DNA of 33,410 nucleotides from Gammaproteobacteria bacterium (GCA_919902765.1 CAKKRP010000067.1:1-33410), one strand, 5' to 3'; positions 1-7,790 are shown, numbered from the stretch's first letter. The notes: generated by a model from the sequence alone, not told the origin. Made by a program: numbers and translations.

Positions 1-2
1 TC

Positions 3-431
3 GCACCGGTCGACAATGGGATGCGCATCGTACCGGAGGCGCGAGTGCCGAAGATCACAATAAAAAATCGCGGGCCGTCCACAACGGCGGACAAGGCAAA
101 AAACTTTGTACCGGTATTTGCCAGGGAAATTCCAGCACCAACAAAAGATGATCCGAAGCTACGGCAGTGGATGCGCAAGGGGGATATCATCAATTCCAAT
201 AATCATGTGGTCATTGTGCTGGAGCCGCAGCTTGGAAAAACACCGTTTACTAAGCGGCAATTTAGGGTTGTGAATGCCTGGGGCGAGAATTTTAAAATTA
301 ACGATAAAGGCAAAAAGAACGACGAGCCTACCGAGCTGTTAAGAAGGTGTCGAGTGATGGACTTTTATGAATGGGGCGTGGGTATTGGCGTCGGTGCCAA
401 ACTTGGAAAACCCTATATTTGGAGAACCTGA
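3..431 (+). CDS. 5'-truncated protein, possible NlpC/P60- or CHAP-like peptidase C-terminus
   Basis: The frame is open from base 3, so the gene very probably starts outside the window; the first in-frame ATG at 21 is unlikely to be the real start. About 142 codons are visible. I do not recognise the family firmly. The segment GDIINSNNHVVIVLE followed by a short loop and VVNAWGENF resembles the His-containing beta hairpin of NlpC/P60 or CHAP cysteine peptidases, where a Gly-Asp turn precedes the catalytic His. The Cys-bearing half would lie upstream, out of view, so this cannot be confirmed. The C-terminus is basic and aromatic (KLGKPYIWRT). The stop codon TGA overlaps the ATG of the next gene by one base, so the two are coupled. 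By inference it is a wall-active enzyme; the call is tentative. Confidence 0.5.
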   Translation, partial: APVDNGMRIVPEARVPKITIKNRGPSTTADKAKNFVPVFAREIPAPTKDDPKLRQWMRKGDIINSNNHVVIVLEPQLGKTPFTKRQFRVVNAWGENFKINDKGKKNDEPTELLRRCRVMDFYEWGVGIGVGAKLGKPYIWRT

Positions 432-1615
432 TGACCTTGCTTAGCCTTAATAAATTTGCAATGCTATTGACACTACCGTTCACGCTTGGCACCCTTTTCG
501 AGACAAATGCTATGGCAGAAGAAACACTTTATCTACCTGCGAAGAAAATATTTTCAATTTCGTATAACAATATTCAGTTAGTCGATGCTGATAAATTTGA
601 CAATATGGCGTTCTTGTACGAACGCGCTATTGTGCTAGATCATCCTTCTGGCGTGTGGATTGGGGGGAAATCGGTTGAGAATAAGCGCTACCTCATACGT
701 CGGTTCGATCTCACCGGTGCCAAACCGCAAGACTTCGATATAGCGACAACATTCAAGCAGGAACCCTCATACATCCGAAGCATGTCGTCGCGGCACCTTG
801 AAAATGGTAACGCACTTAACATTTTAGTCACCACCAAAGATACAGATGGTGTCGTCAGGCGCGCAAATTACTTTGTTGATAAGGCGAATTTGAGTATCCT
901 ATGGCAGGGTAATTACGACGAACTCTACGGTCTTTTTGTATTTAACAACGGAAACGTTTTATATGATGTCCAAGAAAAAATCCTATACAACGCAGACAAA
1001 AGCAAAGAGATTGGGAAAATACCCGACAAGCTATTTTTACAAAAGGCCGATGGGAAAACACAAACGCCGGTTGGCATCCCTGAATATACGCCAAACTTTG
1101 TAAAACTAAAAAACCACGTCATCTTCGATCTTAGCGACTATGTGCAAATCGTGGATGAAACCGGACAGGTAAAAAATATCCCTGGAAAGATGATCGCAGG
1201 TGGTTCGCCTTCGCTTTCCGATGTCGCTACCAGCCATGGCAATTACTTTTGCACGATGCCGTCAAATAAGGCCAAAGAAGCCACCAAACATGATGGTAAA
1301 CGCACCACCGTAACGCGCCCCCGCTCGCTCAACATGTACTATTATGACGAGGCTGCGGGAAAAATCTACAACCTCGGCGACACCAGTGCCATTGCGCCTT
1401 ACATCAAAATCTCTGAAGGCGAGAACGATATCGACGAAACGCGTTATCAAGGCGATGTCGCTGTGGTCACCGAAACCGGCGACTATTACGAAGTCCAATG
1501 GGACAAAGTCGGCATCAACGTCTACCACTCAGTCGCCAATCAATCCGTGTTGAAAAAGCGCATGGAACAGGCGATCAGCGACGACAAGAATTTTGTGCAT
1601 TTGCAAAAGAAATGA
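431..1615 (+). CDS. secreted protein of unknown function
   Basis: The protein has 394 residues. The ORF track starts at 371, but the ATG at 431 is better: GGAGA lies a few bases upstream, it overlaps the previous stop (TGATG), and the protein then opens with a Sec-type signal peptide (hydrophobic AMLLTLPFTLGTLF, plausible cleavage after NAMA near residue 29). The mature part has repeated aromatic and Gly-containing strands with polar turns (for example VWIGGKSVENKRYLIRRFDL), suggesting an all-beta, perhaps propeller-like fold; this is an impression, not a family match. Base composition is more A/T-rich than in the core genes to the right. Coupling to the upstream possible peptidase suggests a functional pair, such as enzyme and periplasmic inhibitor or immunity protein, but nothing in the sequence proves it. 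Confidence 0.65.
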   Translation: MTLLSLNKFAMLLTLPFTLGTLFETNAMAEETLYLPAKKIFSISYNNIQLVDADKFDNMAFLYERAIVLDHPSGVWIGGKSVENKRYLIRRFDLTGAKPQDFDIATTFKQEPSYIRSMSSRHLENGNALNILVTTKDTDGVVRRANYFVDKANLSILWQGNYDELYGLFVFNNGNVLYDVQEKILYNADKSKEIGKIPDKLFLQKADGKTQTPVGIPEYTPNFVKLKNHVIFDLSDYVQIVDETGQVKNIPGKMIAGGSPSLSDVATSHGNYFCTMPSNKAKEATKHDGKRTTVTRPRSLNMYYYDEAAGKIYNLGDTSAIAPYIKISEGENDIDETRYQGDVAVVTETGDYYEVQWDKVGINVYHSVANQSVLKKRMEQAISDDKNFVHLQKK

Positions 1616-1626
1616 TTCTAGTGGTA

Positions 1627-1653
1627 GGGTGGATAAGCGCAGCGCATCCACCC
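1627..1653. repeat. REP-like palindrome
   Basis: GGGTGGAT and ATCCACCC form a perfect 8-bp stem around AAGCGCAGCGC, which can itself pair GCGC with GCGC. This GGGTGGAT-AAGCGCAGCGC-ATCCACCC pattern is familiar to me as a dispersed intergenic palindrome in proteobacterial genomes. Only one full copy is seen here. There is no T tract directly after it, so it is not a classical terminator, although it may protect the 3' end of the upstream transcript. Confidence 0.6.
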
Positions 1654-1877
1654 ATGGTTGGTGTTGATGCCAGTTATGATGCAGGGCGCAGATAATATTT
1701 CTACACCCCCCCCCTTTTGAAAAAAAAAAGATTTGTTGCACTTTCCTCGACTATCGCTTACGCACGCATCCACCATTTTCAAATGGAGGCTATTTTGTGC
1801 GCAGCGCGTACCCCAATTTTCCGGCTTTTTATGTATGGCAACGGCATAAGTCGTGGCCACTGTCACGGTTGCTCCCA

Positions 1878-1906
1878 TTGACCGACTGTATCCGTTAGGC
1901 TACACT
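1878..1906 (+). promoter_or_regulatory. sigma70-type promoter of the toxin-antitoxin operon
   Basis: TTGACC (1878-1883) and TACACT (1901-1906) are separated by exactly 17 bases. A start of transcription about 7 bases after the -10 falls at or next to the A of the toxin ATG (1913). No Shine-Dalgarno sequence precedes that ATG, which fits a leaderless transcript. The palindrome TTGAA-TGG-TTCAA (1909-1921) spans the start codon and is a candidate operator for the antitoxin. Confidence 0.5.
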
Positions 1907-1912
1907 TCTTGA

Positions 1913-2203
1913 ATGGTTCAAATTCGCAAAACCGAGGTCTATGCCCAGTGGTTGGATAACTTACGCGATTTCCGTGCGAGAGCACGCGTGCTGGCCAGGG
2001 TCGAACGGCTGGCCAACGGGAATCCAGGCGATGTGAGGCCTGTGGGCGAGGGCGTATCCGAAATGCGAATTGACTATGGTCCCGGATATCGGGTGTATTT
2101 CAAGAAACAAGGGCGAGAGGTCGTCATTCTTCTGGCGGGCGGCGACAAGCAAAGCCAGGCCGACGACATCAAAAACGCCTTGCGCCTAGCGCGCAATTTG
2201 TAG
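1913..2203 (+). CDS. RelE/ParE-superfamily (HigB-like) toxin
   Basis: The 96-residue protein matches the short addiction-module killer family within the RelE/ParE superfamily, whose members are usually mRNA interferases acting at the ribosome. Visible family features are the basic N-terminal helix region (WLDNLRDFRARARVLARVERLANGN), the central GVSEMRIDYGPGYRVYFKK strand pair, and the C-terminal VVILLAGGDKQSQADDI with its conserved GGDK turn. Length is typical. The antitoxin gene follows 6-9 bases downstream in the toxin-first order of higBA modules. The ATG lacks a Shine-Dalgarno sequence and lies at the predicted transcription start. The fold assignment is secure; the exact subfamily and cutting specificity are not visible. 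Confidence 0.88.
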   Translation: MVQIRKTEVYAQWLDNLRDFRARARVLARVERLANGNPGDVRPVGEGVSEMRIDYGPGYRVYFKKQGREVVILLAGGDKQSQADDIKNALRLARNL

Positions 2204-2209
2204 GAGCAC

Positions 2210-2521
2210 ATGATGGCCAAGACCCACACCACACGTTACGACGTTACCGAACATCTGCGCACGCCGGAAGAAATGGCCGCTTATCTAGAGGCCTGCCTAG
2301 AGGAAGCCAATGGCGACGCCGCTTTTATCGCTAAGGCCTTGGGTGACATCGCGCGTGCCAAAGGTATGACCCAAGTGGCACGCGACGCTGGTTTGTCCCG
2401 TGAAAGCCTTTACAAAGCCCTGTCTGGCGACCGCAGCCCCGACTTCGACACCATACTCAAAGTGGTCGCGGCCCTGGGCATCAAATGGCGTTTTACAATC
2501 GATCTACCACCCGCTGCTTAA
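2210..2521 (+). CDS. HigA-like addiction-module antitoxin (HTH)
   Basis: A 103-residue antitoxin of the family that pairs with short RelE-type killers. The N-terminal part (TRYDVTEHLRTPEEMAAYLEACLEE) would wrap the toxin. The C-terminal half is a Cro/C1-like helix-turn-helix (MTQVARDAGLSRESLYKALSG followed by PDFDTILKVVAALGI) that should bind the operon operator. Two ATGs are adjacent (2210 and 2213); AGGAG at 2202-2206 is better spaced for the second (6 bases against 3), so the true protein may be one residue shorter. The toxin stop lies inside the Shine-Dalgarno region, implying coupled translation. Autorepression through the palindrome at the toxin start codon is an inference. Confidence 0.88.
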   Translation: MMAKTHTTRYDVTEHLRTPEEMAAYLEACLEEANGDAAFIAKALGDIARAKGMTQVARDAGLSRESLYKALSGDRSPDFDTILKVVAALGIKWRFTIDLPPAA

Positions 2522-2559
2522 AATGTTAGTGGCGTTATACTTTTTTAAATTTGCTGATC

Positions 2560-3222
2560 TCATCCCCACTTCCCCAACCAATCCATCAACTCCATAGGTT
2601 GCGTGATCAACGCGTCCGCTCCCCATGCCATCGGTTGATCTTGGGTGCCTATATAACCAAATAAAGCGACGACGGTGCGCATACCCGCTGCACGACCGGC
2701 GATGATGTCGCGTTCGGCGTCGCCGACGTAGATGCAATGCGCAGCATCGCTGCCGCTTTCTGTGCAGGCGTATAACATCGGTTCGGGATGCGGTTTGGCC
2801 TTAGCGGTGGTGTCGCTGCTGACGATGGTGGCGGCGCGCTTCGTCAAGTTCAACGCATTCATCAACGGGTTGGTTAACCAACCGGGTTTGTTGGTGACGA
2901 CGCCCCATTTAAAACCGGAACTTTCTAAGGTGACGAGCAGCTCTTCCATGCCGGGAAATAAGGTGGTCATGCGCGCGATATTTTCGAGATAGACCTGCAA
3001 TAATTGCTGACGGATGGTTTCATAATCGGGATGTTCGGGTGTGTAACCAAAACCAAGTTCGATTAAGGCGCGGCCGCCGTGCGACACTACCGGGCGTATC
3101 GCATCGAAGGACAACGGTGCGCGACCATGCAATTCCAGCGTGCGATTTAATGCGTAGGCCAAATCAGGTGCGGTGTCGGCGAGCGTGCCATCGAGATCGA
3201 ATAATACCGTTGTAATGCTCAC
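2560..3222 (-). CDS. mupP: HAD-family phosphatase, MupP/Gph-like
   Basis: 220 residues from a GTG start at 3222, which overlaps the ubiG stop as GTGA. The longer track ORF merely reads through ubiG in another frame. HAD motif I is [11 protein letters not shown] near the N-terminus, motif II is WGVVTNKP, motif III lies around AKPHPEP and motif IV is YVGDAERDI. The cap region and the C-terminal signature [15 protein letters not shown] resemble Pseudomonas MupP, the N-acetylmuramate-6-phosphate phosphatase of peptidoglycan recycling, encoded in the same place next to ubiG. Automatic pipelines often call such proteins phosphoglycolate phosphatase (gph). The HAD assignment is sure; the substrate is inferred from synteny and motif likeness. 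Confidence 0.85.
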   Translation of the reverse strand: MSITTVLFDLDGTLADTAPDLAYALNRTLELHGRAPLSFDAIRPVVSHGGRALIELGFGYTPEHPDYETIRQQLLQVYLENIARMTTLFPGMEELLVTLESSGFKWGVVTNKPGWLTNPLMNALNLTKRAATIVSSDTTAKAKPHPEPMLYACTESGSDAAHCIYVGDAERDIIAGRAAGMRTVVALFGYIGTQDQPMAWGADALITQPMELMDWLGKWG

Positions 3223-3929
3223 GCCATTGCCCCGCTGCGCGCGCAGCATAGATAATTGACATCGAGGTCGCGCCCCAACGCATAGTGTCGGGTCAGCGGG
3301 TGGTAGACGACGCCTTGCAGTTCTGATAAACCCATATCGGCGTCGCGTATCCATTTTTCCAGCTCGGAAGGGCGAATAAATTTTTTGTAATCGTGAGTGC
3401 CTTTGGGCAGCATGTGCAAGATATATTCGGCCCCTACGATGGCCAATAGATAGGCCTTGGCGGTGCGATTGAGTGTGGAGAAAAATACCCATCCGCCAGG
3501 CTTGACCAAGCGCGCGCAGGCCTGCACGATGGACGCAGGATCGGGCACGTGTTCAAGCATTTCCATGCAGGTCACCACGTCGAATTGGCCTGCATGTCGA
3601 GCGGCAAACGCCTCCGCCGTAGAGCGTTGATAATCGACCGTGAGTTGGCTTTCCAGTAAATGCAGTTTGGCGACTTCAAGCGCGGCGGCGGCCACGTCTA
3701 TGCCGGTGACCAGCGCGCCACAGCGCGCCATGGCCTCGGTCAATAATCCGCCTCCGCAACCGATATCGAGGACGCGTTTTCCGGCAAGTTTCGCCTGTTG
3801 ATCGATATAGGCGACGCGCAGCGGATTGATATCGTGCAACGGTTTAAATTCACTCTGCGCATCCCACCAACGCGAGGCGACGCTATCGAATTTATTGACT
3901 TCATGGGGATCAATATTTTGCGTATGCAT
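3219..3929 (-). CDS. ubiG: ubiquinone biosynthesis O-methyltransferase UbiG
   Basis: Class I SAM methyltransferase that performs both O-methylations of the ubiquinone ring. With the ATG at 3929 the protein has 236 residues, the usual UbiG size; the ORF track adds 21 residues that lie inside mtaD and look non-native. The N-terminus carries the family segment [14 protein letters not shown], then [12 protein letters not shown] motif I is [13 protein letters not shown] (about residues 53-65), and [13 protein letters not shown] is the post-motif. FSTLNRT and the insert [19 protein letters not shown], typical of membrane-associated UbiG, follow. The start is one base after the mtaD stop and the stop overlaps the HAD phosphatase start, giving a tight three-gene operon. 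Confidence 0.95.
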   Translation of the reverse strand: MHTQNIDPHEVNKFDSVASRWWDAQSEFKPLHDINPLRVAYIDQQAKLAGKRVLDIGCGGGLLTEAMARCGALVTGIDVAAAALEVAKLHLLESQLTVDYQRSTAEAFAARHAGQFDVVTCMEMLEHVPDPASIVQACARLVKPGGWVFFSTLNRTAKAYLLAIVGAEYILHMLPKGTHDYKKFIRPSELEKWIRDADMGLSELQGVVYHPLTRHYALGRDLDVNYLCCARSGAMA

Positions 3930-3930
3930 G

Positions 3931-5250
3931 TCAATGGCCTTTAATGCGTTGTTGCCAATCCGTGGTTTTGGCGATGACGTCCTGTTCATCAAGGGTCAAC
4001 AAACGGCGCGCTTTCATCAAGTGTTTTCCATGCACCCACACATCGGTGACTTGATCGCGTGCGGCGGCATATACCAATTGCGATATGGGATGATAAACCG
4101 GTAGCGTTTCGATGCGTTGCATATCGATGGCGATGATATCGGCGGATTTTCCGGGTTTCAATGAGCCGATTAGATGATCCAATCCCAAGGCCTTGGCACC
4201 GTTCAACGTGGCCATACGCAGTACCGTATGTGCCGGCACCGTCGATGCGTCTTGCGTGGCGACTTTCGCCAATAACGTTGCGCTGCGCATTTCGCCGAAC
4301 ATGTCGAGATCGTTATTGCTGGAGGCCCCATCTGTACCCAATGCGACATTGATTCCTGCCGCTAGTAACGCCGACACCGGACATATCCCCGAGGCAAGTT
4401 TCATATTGGATTCCGGGCAATGCAATACGTGCGTGCCGGTGTCCGCGACCAGTTTTATTTCGTGCGCGGACAATTGCGTCATGTGTACGGCCAAAAAACG
4501 CGGCGATAATAATTCGAGGCGATGCAGGCGTTCAAGCGGATGTACCGCATGATGCTGCAAACTTTGATCGAGTTCGTCGGCGGTTTCATGTACGTGCATG
4601 TGGATGGGCATATCCAATTCATCGGCGAGCACGCGGATGCGTTTTAAAGGCGCGTCGGAAACCGTATAAGGGGCATGCGGGGCGAGCGCGGTAGTGATCA
4701 ACGGATGGCTGCGGTAGTGATCGCGCAAATTCAACCCCTTGTCGATATATTCTTGCGGATTACCGGCCCAGGCGGTCGGAAAATCGATAATCACCAGGCC
4801 TATGCAGGCGCGTATACCCGTTTCTCTAAACGCGCGTGCGGCGGCGTCGGGGAAAAAATACATGTCGTTCACACAGGTCGTGCCACTACGCAACATCTCG
4901 GCGATGGCCAGGCGCGTGCCGTCGTAAACGAATTCTTCGTTGACCCATTTGGTTTCCGCAGGCCAAATGTGATTTTGCAACCACGCCATCAAGGGCATGT
5001 CGTCGGCAATGCCACGCAACAGGGTCATGGCCGCGTGGGTGTGGGCGGTGACAAAACCAGGGCAGATAACATGGTGCGGGAACGCTTGCGCGCGCGGTGC
5101 CTGATATTTTTTCTGTGCCTCGGTGGTGGGCAATATATCGACGATCATTCCGTCGCGTATAGCGATGCTATGCAGGTGTAATACCGTGTTATCCGGTTCG
5201 ATGGGGATGATCCAACCGGCGTGGAGCAGGGTGTCTACCGAGATAGTCAC
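3931..5250 (-). CDS. mtaD: 5-methylthioadenosine/S-adenosylhomocysteine deaminase (TRZ/ATZ amidohydrolase)
   Basis: 439-residue cytosolic metal-dependent amidohydrolase. The metal ligand motif HTH is at residues 70-72 ([16 protein letters not shown]), a second ligand region is [10 protein letters not shown], a third is LAVHMTQLS, and the C-terminal Asp is in [31 protein letters not shown] is typical of the MTA/SAH deaminase branch. It starts at GTG 5250 with AGGAT upstream. In Pseudomonas the orthologue in this position deaminates methylthioadenosine to methylthioinosine, and the divergent neighbour here is mtnA, which fits methionine salvage. The first gene of the mtaD-ubiG-HAD operon. A generic TRZ/ATZ hydrolase annotation is possible, but context favours MtaD. 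Confidence 0.9.
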   Translation of the reverse strand: MTISVDTLLHAGWIIPIEPDNTVLHLHSIAIRDGMIVDILPTTEAQKKYQAPRAQAFPHHVICPGFVTAHTHAAMTLLRGIADDMPLMAWLQNHIWPAETKWVNEEFVYDGTRLAIAEMLRSGTTCVNDMYFFPDAAARAFRETGIRACIGLVIIDFPTAWAGNPQEYIDKGLNLRDHYRSHPLITTALAPHAPYTVSDAPLKRIRVLADELDMPIHMHVHETADELDQSLQHHAVHPLERLHRLELLSPRFLAVHMTQLSAHEIKLVADTGTHVLHCPESNMKLASGICPVSALLAAGINVALGTDGASSNNDLDMFGEMRSATLLAKVATQDASTVPAHTVLRMATLNGAKALGLDHLIGSLKPGKSADIIAIDMQRIETLPVYHPISQLVYAAARDQVTDVWVHGKHLMKARRLLTLDEQDVIAKTTDWQQRIKGH

Positions 5251-5284
5251 GGAAAGCGATCCTATGCGGCTGAAAGAAGGCCTC

Positions 5285-5290
5285 AGTATA
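5285..5290 (-). promoter_or_regulatory. candidate -10 element for mtaD operon
   Basis: On the minus strand TATACT lies about 35 bases upstream of the mtaD GTG. A -35 match at the expected spacing is poor, so this is a weak call. The whole 138-base divergent region 5251-5388 must hold promoters for both mtaD and mtnA. Confidence 0.3.
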
Positions 5291-5358
5291 CCCGATTGAG
5301 CGGGGTGGGGCGTGATTTAGGATAGGTTTCCCCGCTTTCTCCCGCGCCCGGTTTCGGC

Positions 5359-5364
5359 TATGAT
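5359..5364 (+). promoter_or_regulatory. candidate -10 element for mtnA-ppnP
   Basis: TATGAT lies 24 bases before the mtnA ATG. The 17-base-spaced -35 (TTTCTC) is weak. An alternative is TTGAGC (5296-5301) with TAGGAT (5318-5323) at 16-base spacing. No riboswitch fold fits between these and the short leader. Confidence 0.3.
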
Positions 5365-5388
5365 GACGCCTCAAAACAGAGGTGGACA

Positions 5389-6429
5389 ATGAGCTTCGAT
5401 ACCATACGTGCCGTAGAATGGACTGATCACGGACTAAAGCTACTTGATCAACGCTTATTACCTCATCATCACGAGGTGATTACCTATACCGACGCCGGTG
5501 ACGTGGCGCTTGCGATCACAGAAATGGTGGTGCGCGGCGCGCCCGCCATCGGGATTACTGCGGCATATGCCGTGGTATTAGCGGCGCGCCGTCGTTATGC
5601 GCGTTCTCCGCGTTCGTGGAAGGTGGATATCCAGCAAGACATGGAACGCTTGGCCCATGCGCGCCCGACAGCAGTAAATTTGAACTGGGCGTTGGCGCGT
5701 ATGCAGCGCCTAATAGATAGTCTCTGGGAGGCCCCTGAGACTGCGCTACTGGCCGAAGCGAAGCGCATCCATGCCGAAGATATCGCGGCGAATCGGCGTA
5801 TGGGCGAGTTTGGGGCCAAATTGATCGGTGCAGGCCAGGCGGTGATTACGCATTGCAATACCGGCTCGCTGGCGACCGGGGGGCACGGCACGGCGCTAGG
5901 CGTGATACGCAGCGCGTGGACCCAGGGGCGGATTACCGGCGTGTTCGCCGATGAGACCCGTCCCTGGTTACAAGGCGCGCGCCTGACCGCATGGGAACTT
6001 GTCCAAGATCGCATCCCCGTGACCTTGATGGCGGATGGCGCGGCGGCCCATCGTATGAAACAAGGCGATATAGGCTGGGTGATCGTGGGTGCGGATCGCA
6101 TCACCGCCAACGGCGATGCCGCGAATAAGATCGGGACTTATCAATTGGCCATCGCGGCGCGTTTTCATGGCGTAAAATTCATGGTCGTCGCGCCGTCATC
6201 AACGGTCGATATGGCCATCGCCAACGGTGCGGATATCCCGATTGAAATGCGCGCCCCCGAAGAGGTGTTATCGTTAAACGGTCACCGCGTGGCCGCGATG
6301 GGGGCCGAGGCCTGGAATCCCGCATTCGATGTGACACCGGCGACCTTGATCGACGCGATCGTGACCGAGCGCGGGGCGATTTTGCAGCCGAATGCCGAGC
6401 GTATGCGTAAATTAATGAATCAATCTTAA
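5389..6429 (+). CDS. mtnA: S-methyl-5-thioribose-1-phosphate isomerase
   Basis: 346 residues, standard length for MtnA of the eIF2B-like superfamily. It converts methylthioribose-1-phosphate to methylthioribulose-1-phosphate in methionine salvage. The family hallmarks are present: [14 protein letters not shown] near residues 49-62, the catalytic Cys156 in [37 protein letters not shown], and the catalytic Asp236 in [18 protein letters not shown], then [10 protein letters not shown] good GAGGTGG Shine-Dalgarno precedes the ATG. It is divergent from mtaD, which feeds the same pathway, and is followed after 13 bases by ppnP. No enolase-phosphatase or dioxygenase of the later salvage steps is in the window. 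Confidence 0.97.
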   Translation: MSFDTIRAVEWTDHGLKLLDQRLLPHHHEVITYTDAGDVALAITEMVVRGAPAIGITAAYAVVLAARRRYARSPRSWKVDIQQDMERLAHARPTAVNLNWALARMQRLIDSLWEAPETALLAEAKRIHAEDIAANRRMGEFGAKLIGAGQAVITHCNTGSLATGGHGTALGVIRSAWTQGRITGVFADETRPWLQGARLTAWELVQDRIPVTLMADGAAAHRMKQGDIGWVIVGADRITANGDAANKIGTYQLAIAARFHGVKFMVVAPSSTVDMAIANGADIPIEMRAPEEVLSLNGHRVAAMGAEAWNPAFDVTPATLIDAIVTERGAILQPNAERMRKLMNQS

Positions 6430-6442
6430 TTTGGGGTGGGTT

Positions 6443-6724
6443 ATGTTTAAAGTGAATGAATATTTCGCGGGCAAGGTAAAGTCCTTAGGTTTTAATATGC
6501 ACGCTGGCCCGGCGACCATCGGTGTGATGGCCAAAGGCGAGTATGAATTCGGCACATCGCAAAAAGAGATAATTACGCTGATTACCGGCGCGATGTCGAT
6601 TCAATTGCCGGGCGCCAAGGACTGGAAAAAAATTCGTGTCAATGAAAGTTTTGAAGTCGCTGCGCACCAGAAATTTTTGGTGCAAATTGACGAAGATTCT
6701 TCATACTTGTGCCTTTATCGTTAA
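6443..6724 (+). CDS. ppnP: pyrimidine/purine nucleoside phosphorylase PpnP
   Basis: 93 residues from the ATG at 6443; the track start at 6431 is a TTG inside the GGGGTGG ribosome-binding region. The sequence aligns along its length with E. coli PpnP (formerly YaiE, DUF1255): NEYFAGKVKSLGF at the start, TIGVMAKGEYEFGT, the short cupin strand region LITGAMSIQLPGAKDW, and the closing SSYLCLYR. PpnP is a small cupin that phosphorolyses many nucleosides to a base and ribose-1-phosphate. Position directly behind mtnA and opposite mtaD is suggestive, because methylthioinosine phosphorolysis is the step needed between them; that link is an inference. Confidence 0.93.
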   Translation: MFKVNEYFAGKVKSLGFNMHAGPATIGVMAKGEYEFGTSQKEIITLITGAMSIQLPGAKDWKKIRVNESFEVAAHQKFLVQIDEDSSYLCLYR

Positions 6725-6737
6725 CGCAATCGCGATA

Positions 6738-7655
6738 TTATAATGGATAGGCCGCGCGCGCGTAGCAGGGGTTTTTAGCCGCGCAGCTCGCCTCCCGATA
6801 TTGCGGGTGGATGTGCGGCGCGAAAGATTCTAAAGCCCCGCCAGCAGGATAGTCGAATTCTATGTGTACGCAGGTATTGGTCGCGACTTGGATGGGACTG
6901 GTCAGCGGTACAATCAAATATTGGTTAAACCAATCGACGGTGCGATTTTCCGCTTCCACCACTGCCAAGACGTTTTTAGTGATGATGCGTAGGGCGTTAA
7001 ACTCACCGGATTGGGTGATGGCCAGTGCGCCGTTAAATCCGCATTGCAATGGATAGGGATCGCGGTAACTATGGAGTTGATAGACCTGCGGTTCACCCAA
7101 CGGTATGCTGCGCGGTTGCGCGGACAAAGGGTCTTGAAACACATAGCCGGGGGCATAAAAGCCCATATAATCGAAATCGTGTTGGATCGGTTGTATCGCT
7201 TGAATAAACGCCTCGGGTAAAAAAACCGGCAAACTGCCAAAGCGCGCGGCATAGCGACGTTTGAAATCGTCGATGACGGGCAATTGTTTTTCGCGCAGCA
7301 TCCCGACGTGGAGCATTTCGCAGATCACCACATCCACCGGTTCCGGCGGTAAATACTGCATGGCGTCGGCCTCTACGATCTCGATGCGTTCGGAGTGCGG
7401 GTTGAGTTCCAGGATGCGGCGTGCCTCGCGCACCAGTGCGGCATTGTGTTCTACACACCACACCTGGGTGGCGATATGCGCGGCGAAATAGGACATGACG
7501 CCCGTGCCACCCCCTAAATCCAGCACCCGCCCGCCGGGTGGAACGACCCGTATTATGGCCTCTGCAAAGGCCTGCATACGCGCCTCATCCTGTAGCATAT
7601 GGTAATGGTAATGCACCGGGATATATTGGCCTAGCTCGTGGGTGGCGTCAGACAT
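6738..7655 (-). CDS. class I SAM-dependent methyltransferase, PRMT-like
   Basis: 305 residues from the ATG at 7655; a GTG at 7700 would add 15 residues and neither start has a strong Shine-Dalgarno. SAM motif I is RVLDLGGGTGVMSYFAA, motif II ends in VWCVEHN, and VDVVICEMLHVGML sits where protein arginine methyltransferases carry their double-E loop. A beta-rich C-terminal half follows (for example VYQLHSYRDPYP, THVHIEFDYPAGG-like strands near the end), as in PRMT-fold enzymes. This suggests a methyltransferase acting on a protein or small molecule; the substrate is unknown. It converges on ppnP with a 13-base gap and is not obviously part of an operon. Possible alternatives are a generic 50S-L11-type or small-molecule methyltransferase. 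Confidence 0.8.
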   Translation of the reverse strand: MSDATHELGQYIPVHYHYHMLQDEARMQAFAEAIIRVVPPGGRVLDLGGGTGVMSYFAAHIATQVWCVEHNAALVREARRILELNPHSERIEIVEADAMQYLPPEPVDVVICEMLHVGMLREKQLPVIDDFKRRYAARFGSLPVFLPEAFIQAIQPIQHDFDYMGFYAPGYVFQDPLSAQPRSIPLGEPQVYQLHSYRDPYPLQCGFNGALAITQSGEFNALRIITKNVLAVVEAENRTVDWFNQYLIVPLTSPIQVATNTCVHIEFDYPAGGALESFAPHIHPQYREASCAAKNPCYARAAYPL

Positions 7656-7784
7656 GGGCGTGTGCTCTACGTTATGAAGGGTTGAATCGGGAGAATGCAC
7701 CTCTTGTGCCTGCCGGCCGCTTCCCTGATCACTAAGTCCCTGTTTTCCTTCCTGTGCGTAGGTGCATAAAAGGTGTCTATGTGT

Positions 7785-7790
7785 TAGTAT
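7785..7790 (+). promoter_or_regulatory. candidate gyrA promoter (extended -10)
   Basis: TGT-TAGTAT gives an extended -10 (TGn plus hexamer at 7785-7790), about 75 bases before the gyrA ATG. The -35 region is poor, as is common with extended -10 promoters. The gap 7656-7864 contains no other clear element. Confidence 0.35.

Larger units (their letters stand above)
1616..1912. other. gene-free stretch with palindrome and homopolymers
   Basis: About 300 bases between the secreted-protein gene and the toxin gene. No convincing coding frame is present; the small track ORFs here are low-complexity. It holds the REP-like palindrome at 1627-1653, a C9 run (1706-1714), an A10 run (1720-1729) and the toxin promoter at its right end. 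Confidence 0.6.

Noticed and set aside
2522-2559. T6 run after the antitoxin as an intrinsic terminator
   Set aside because: No stable GC stem precedes the T run; only a 3-bp pairing is possible.
3223-3492. 90-residue N-terminal extension of the HAD phosphatase in the ORF track
   Set aside because: It overlaps ubiG in another frame and the HAD motif I begins right after the GTG at 3222.
3930-3992. 21-residue N-terminal extension of UbiG
   Set aside because: It lies within mtaD; the family start matches the Met at 3929.
4675-5181. 168-codon plus-strand ORF antisense to mtaD
   Set aside because: It is a shadow of the mtaD frame, Gly/Arg/Val-rich without motifs or ribosome-binding site.
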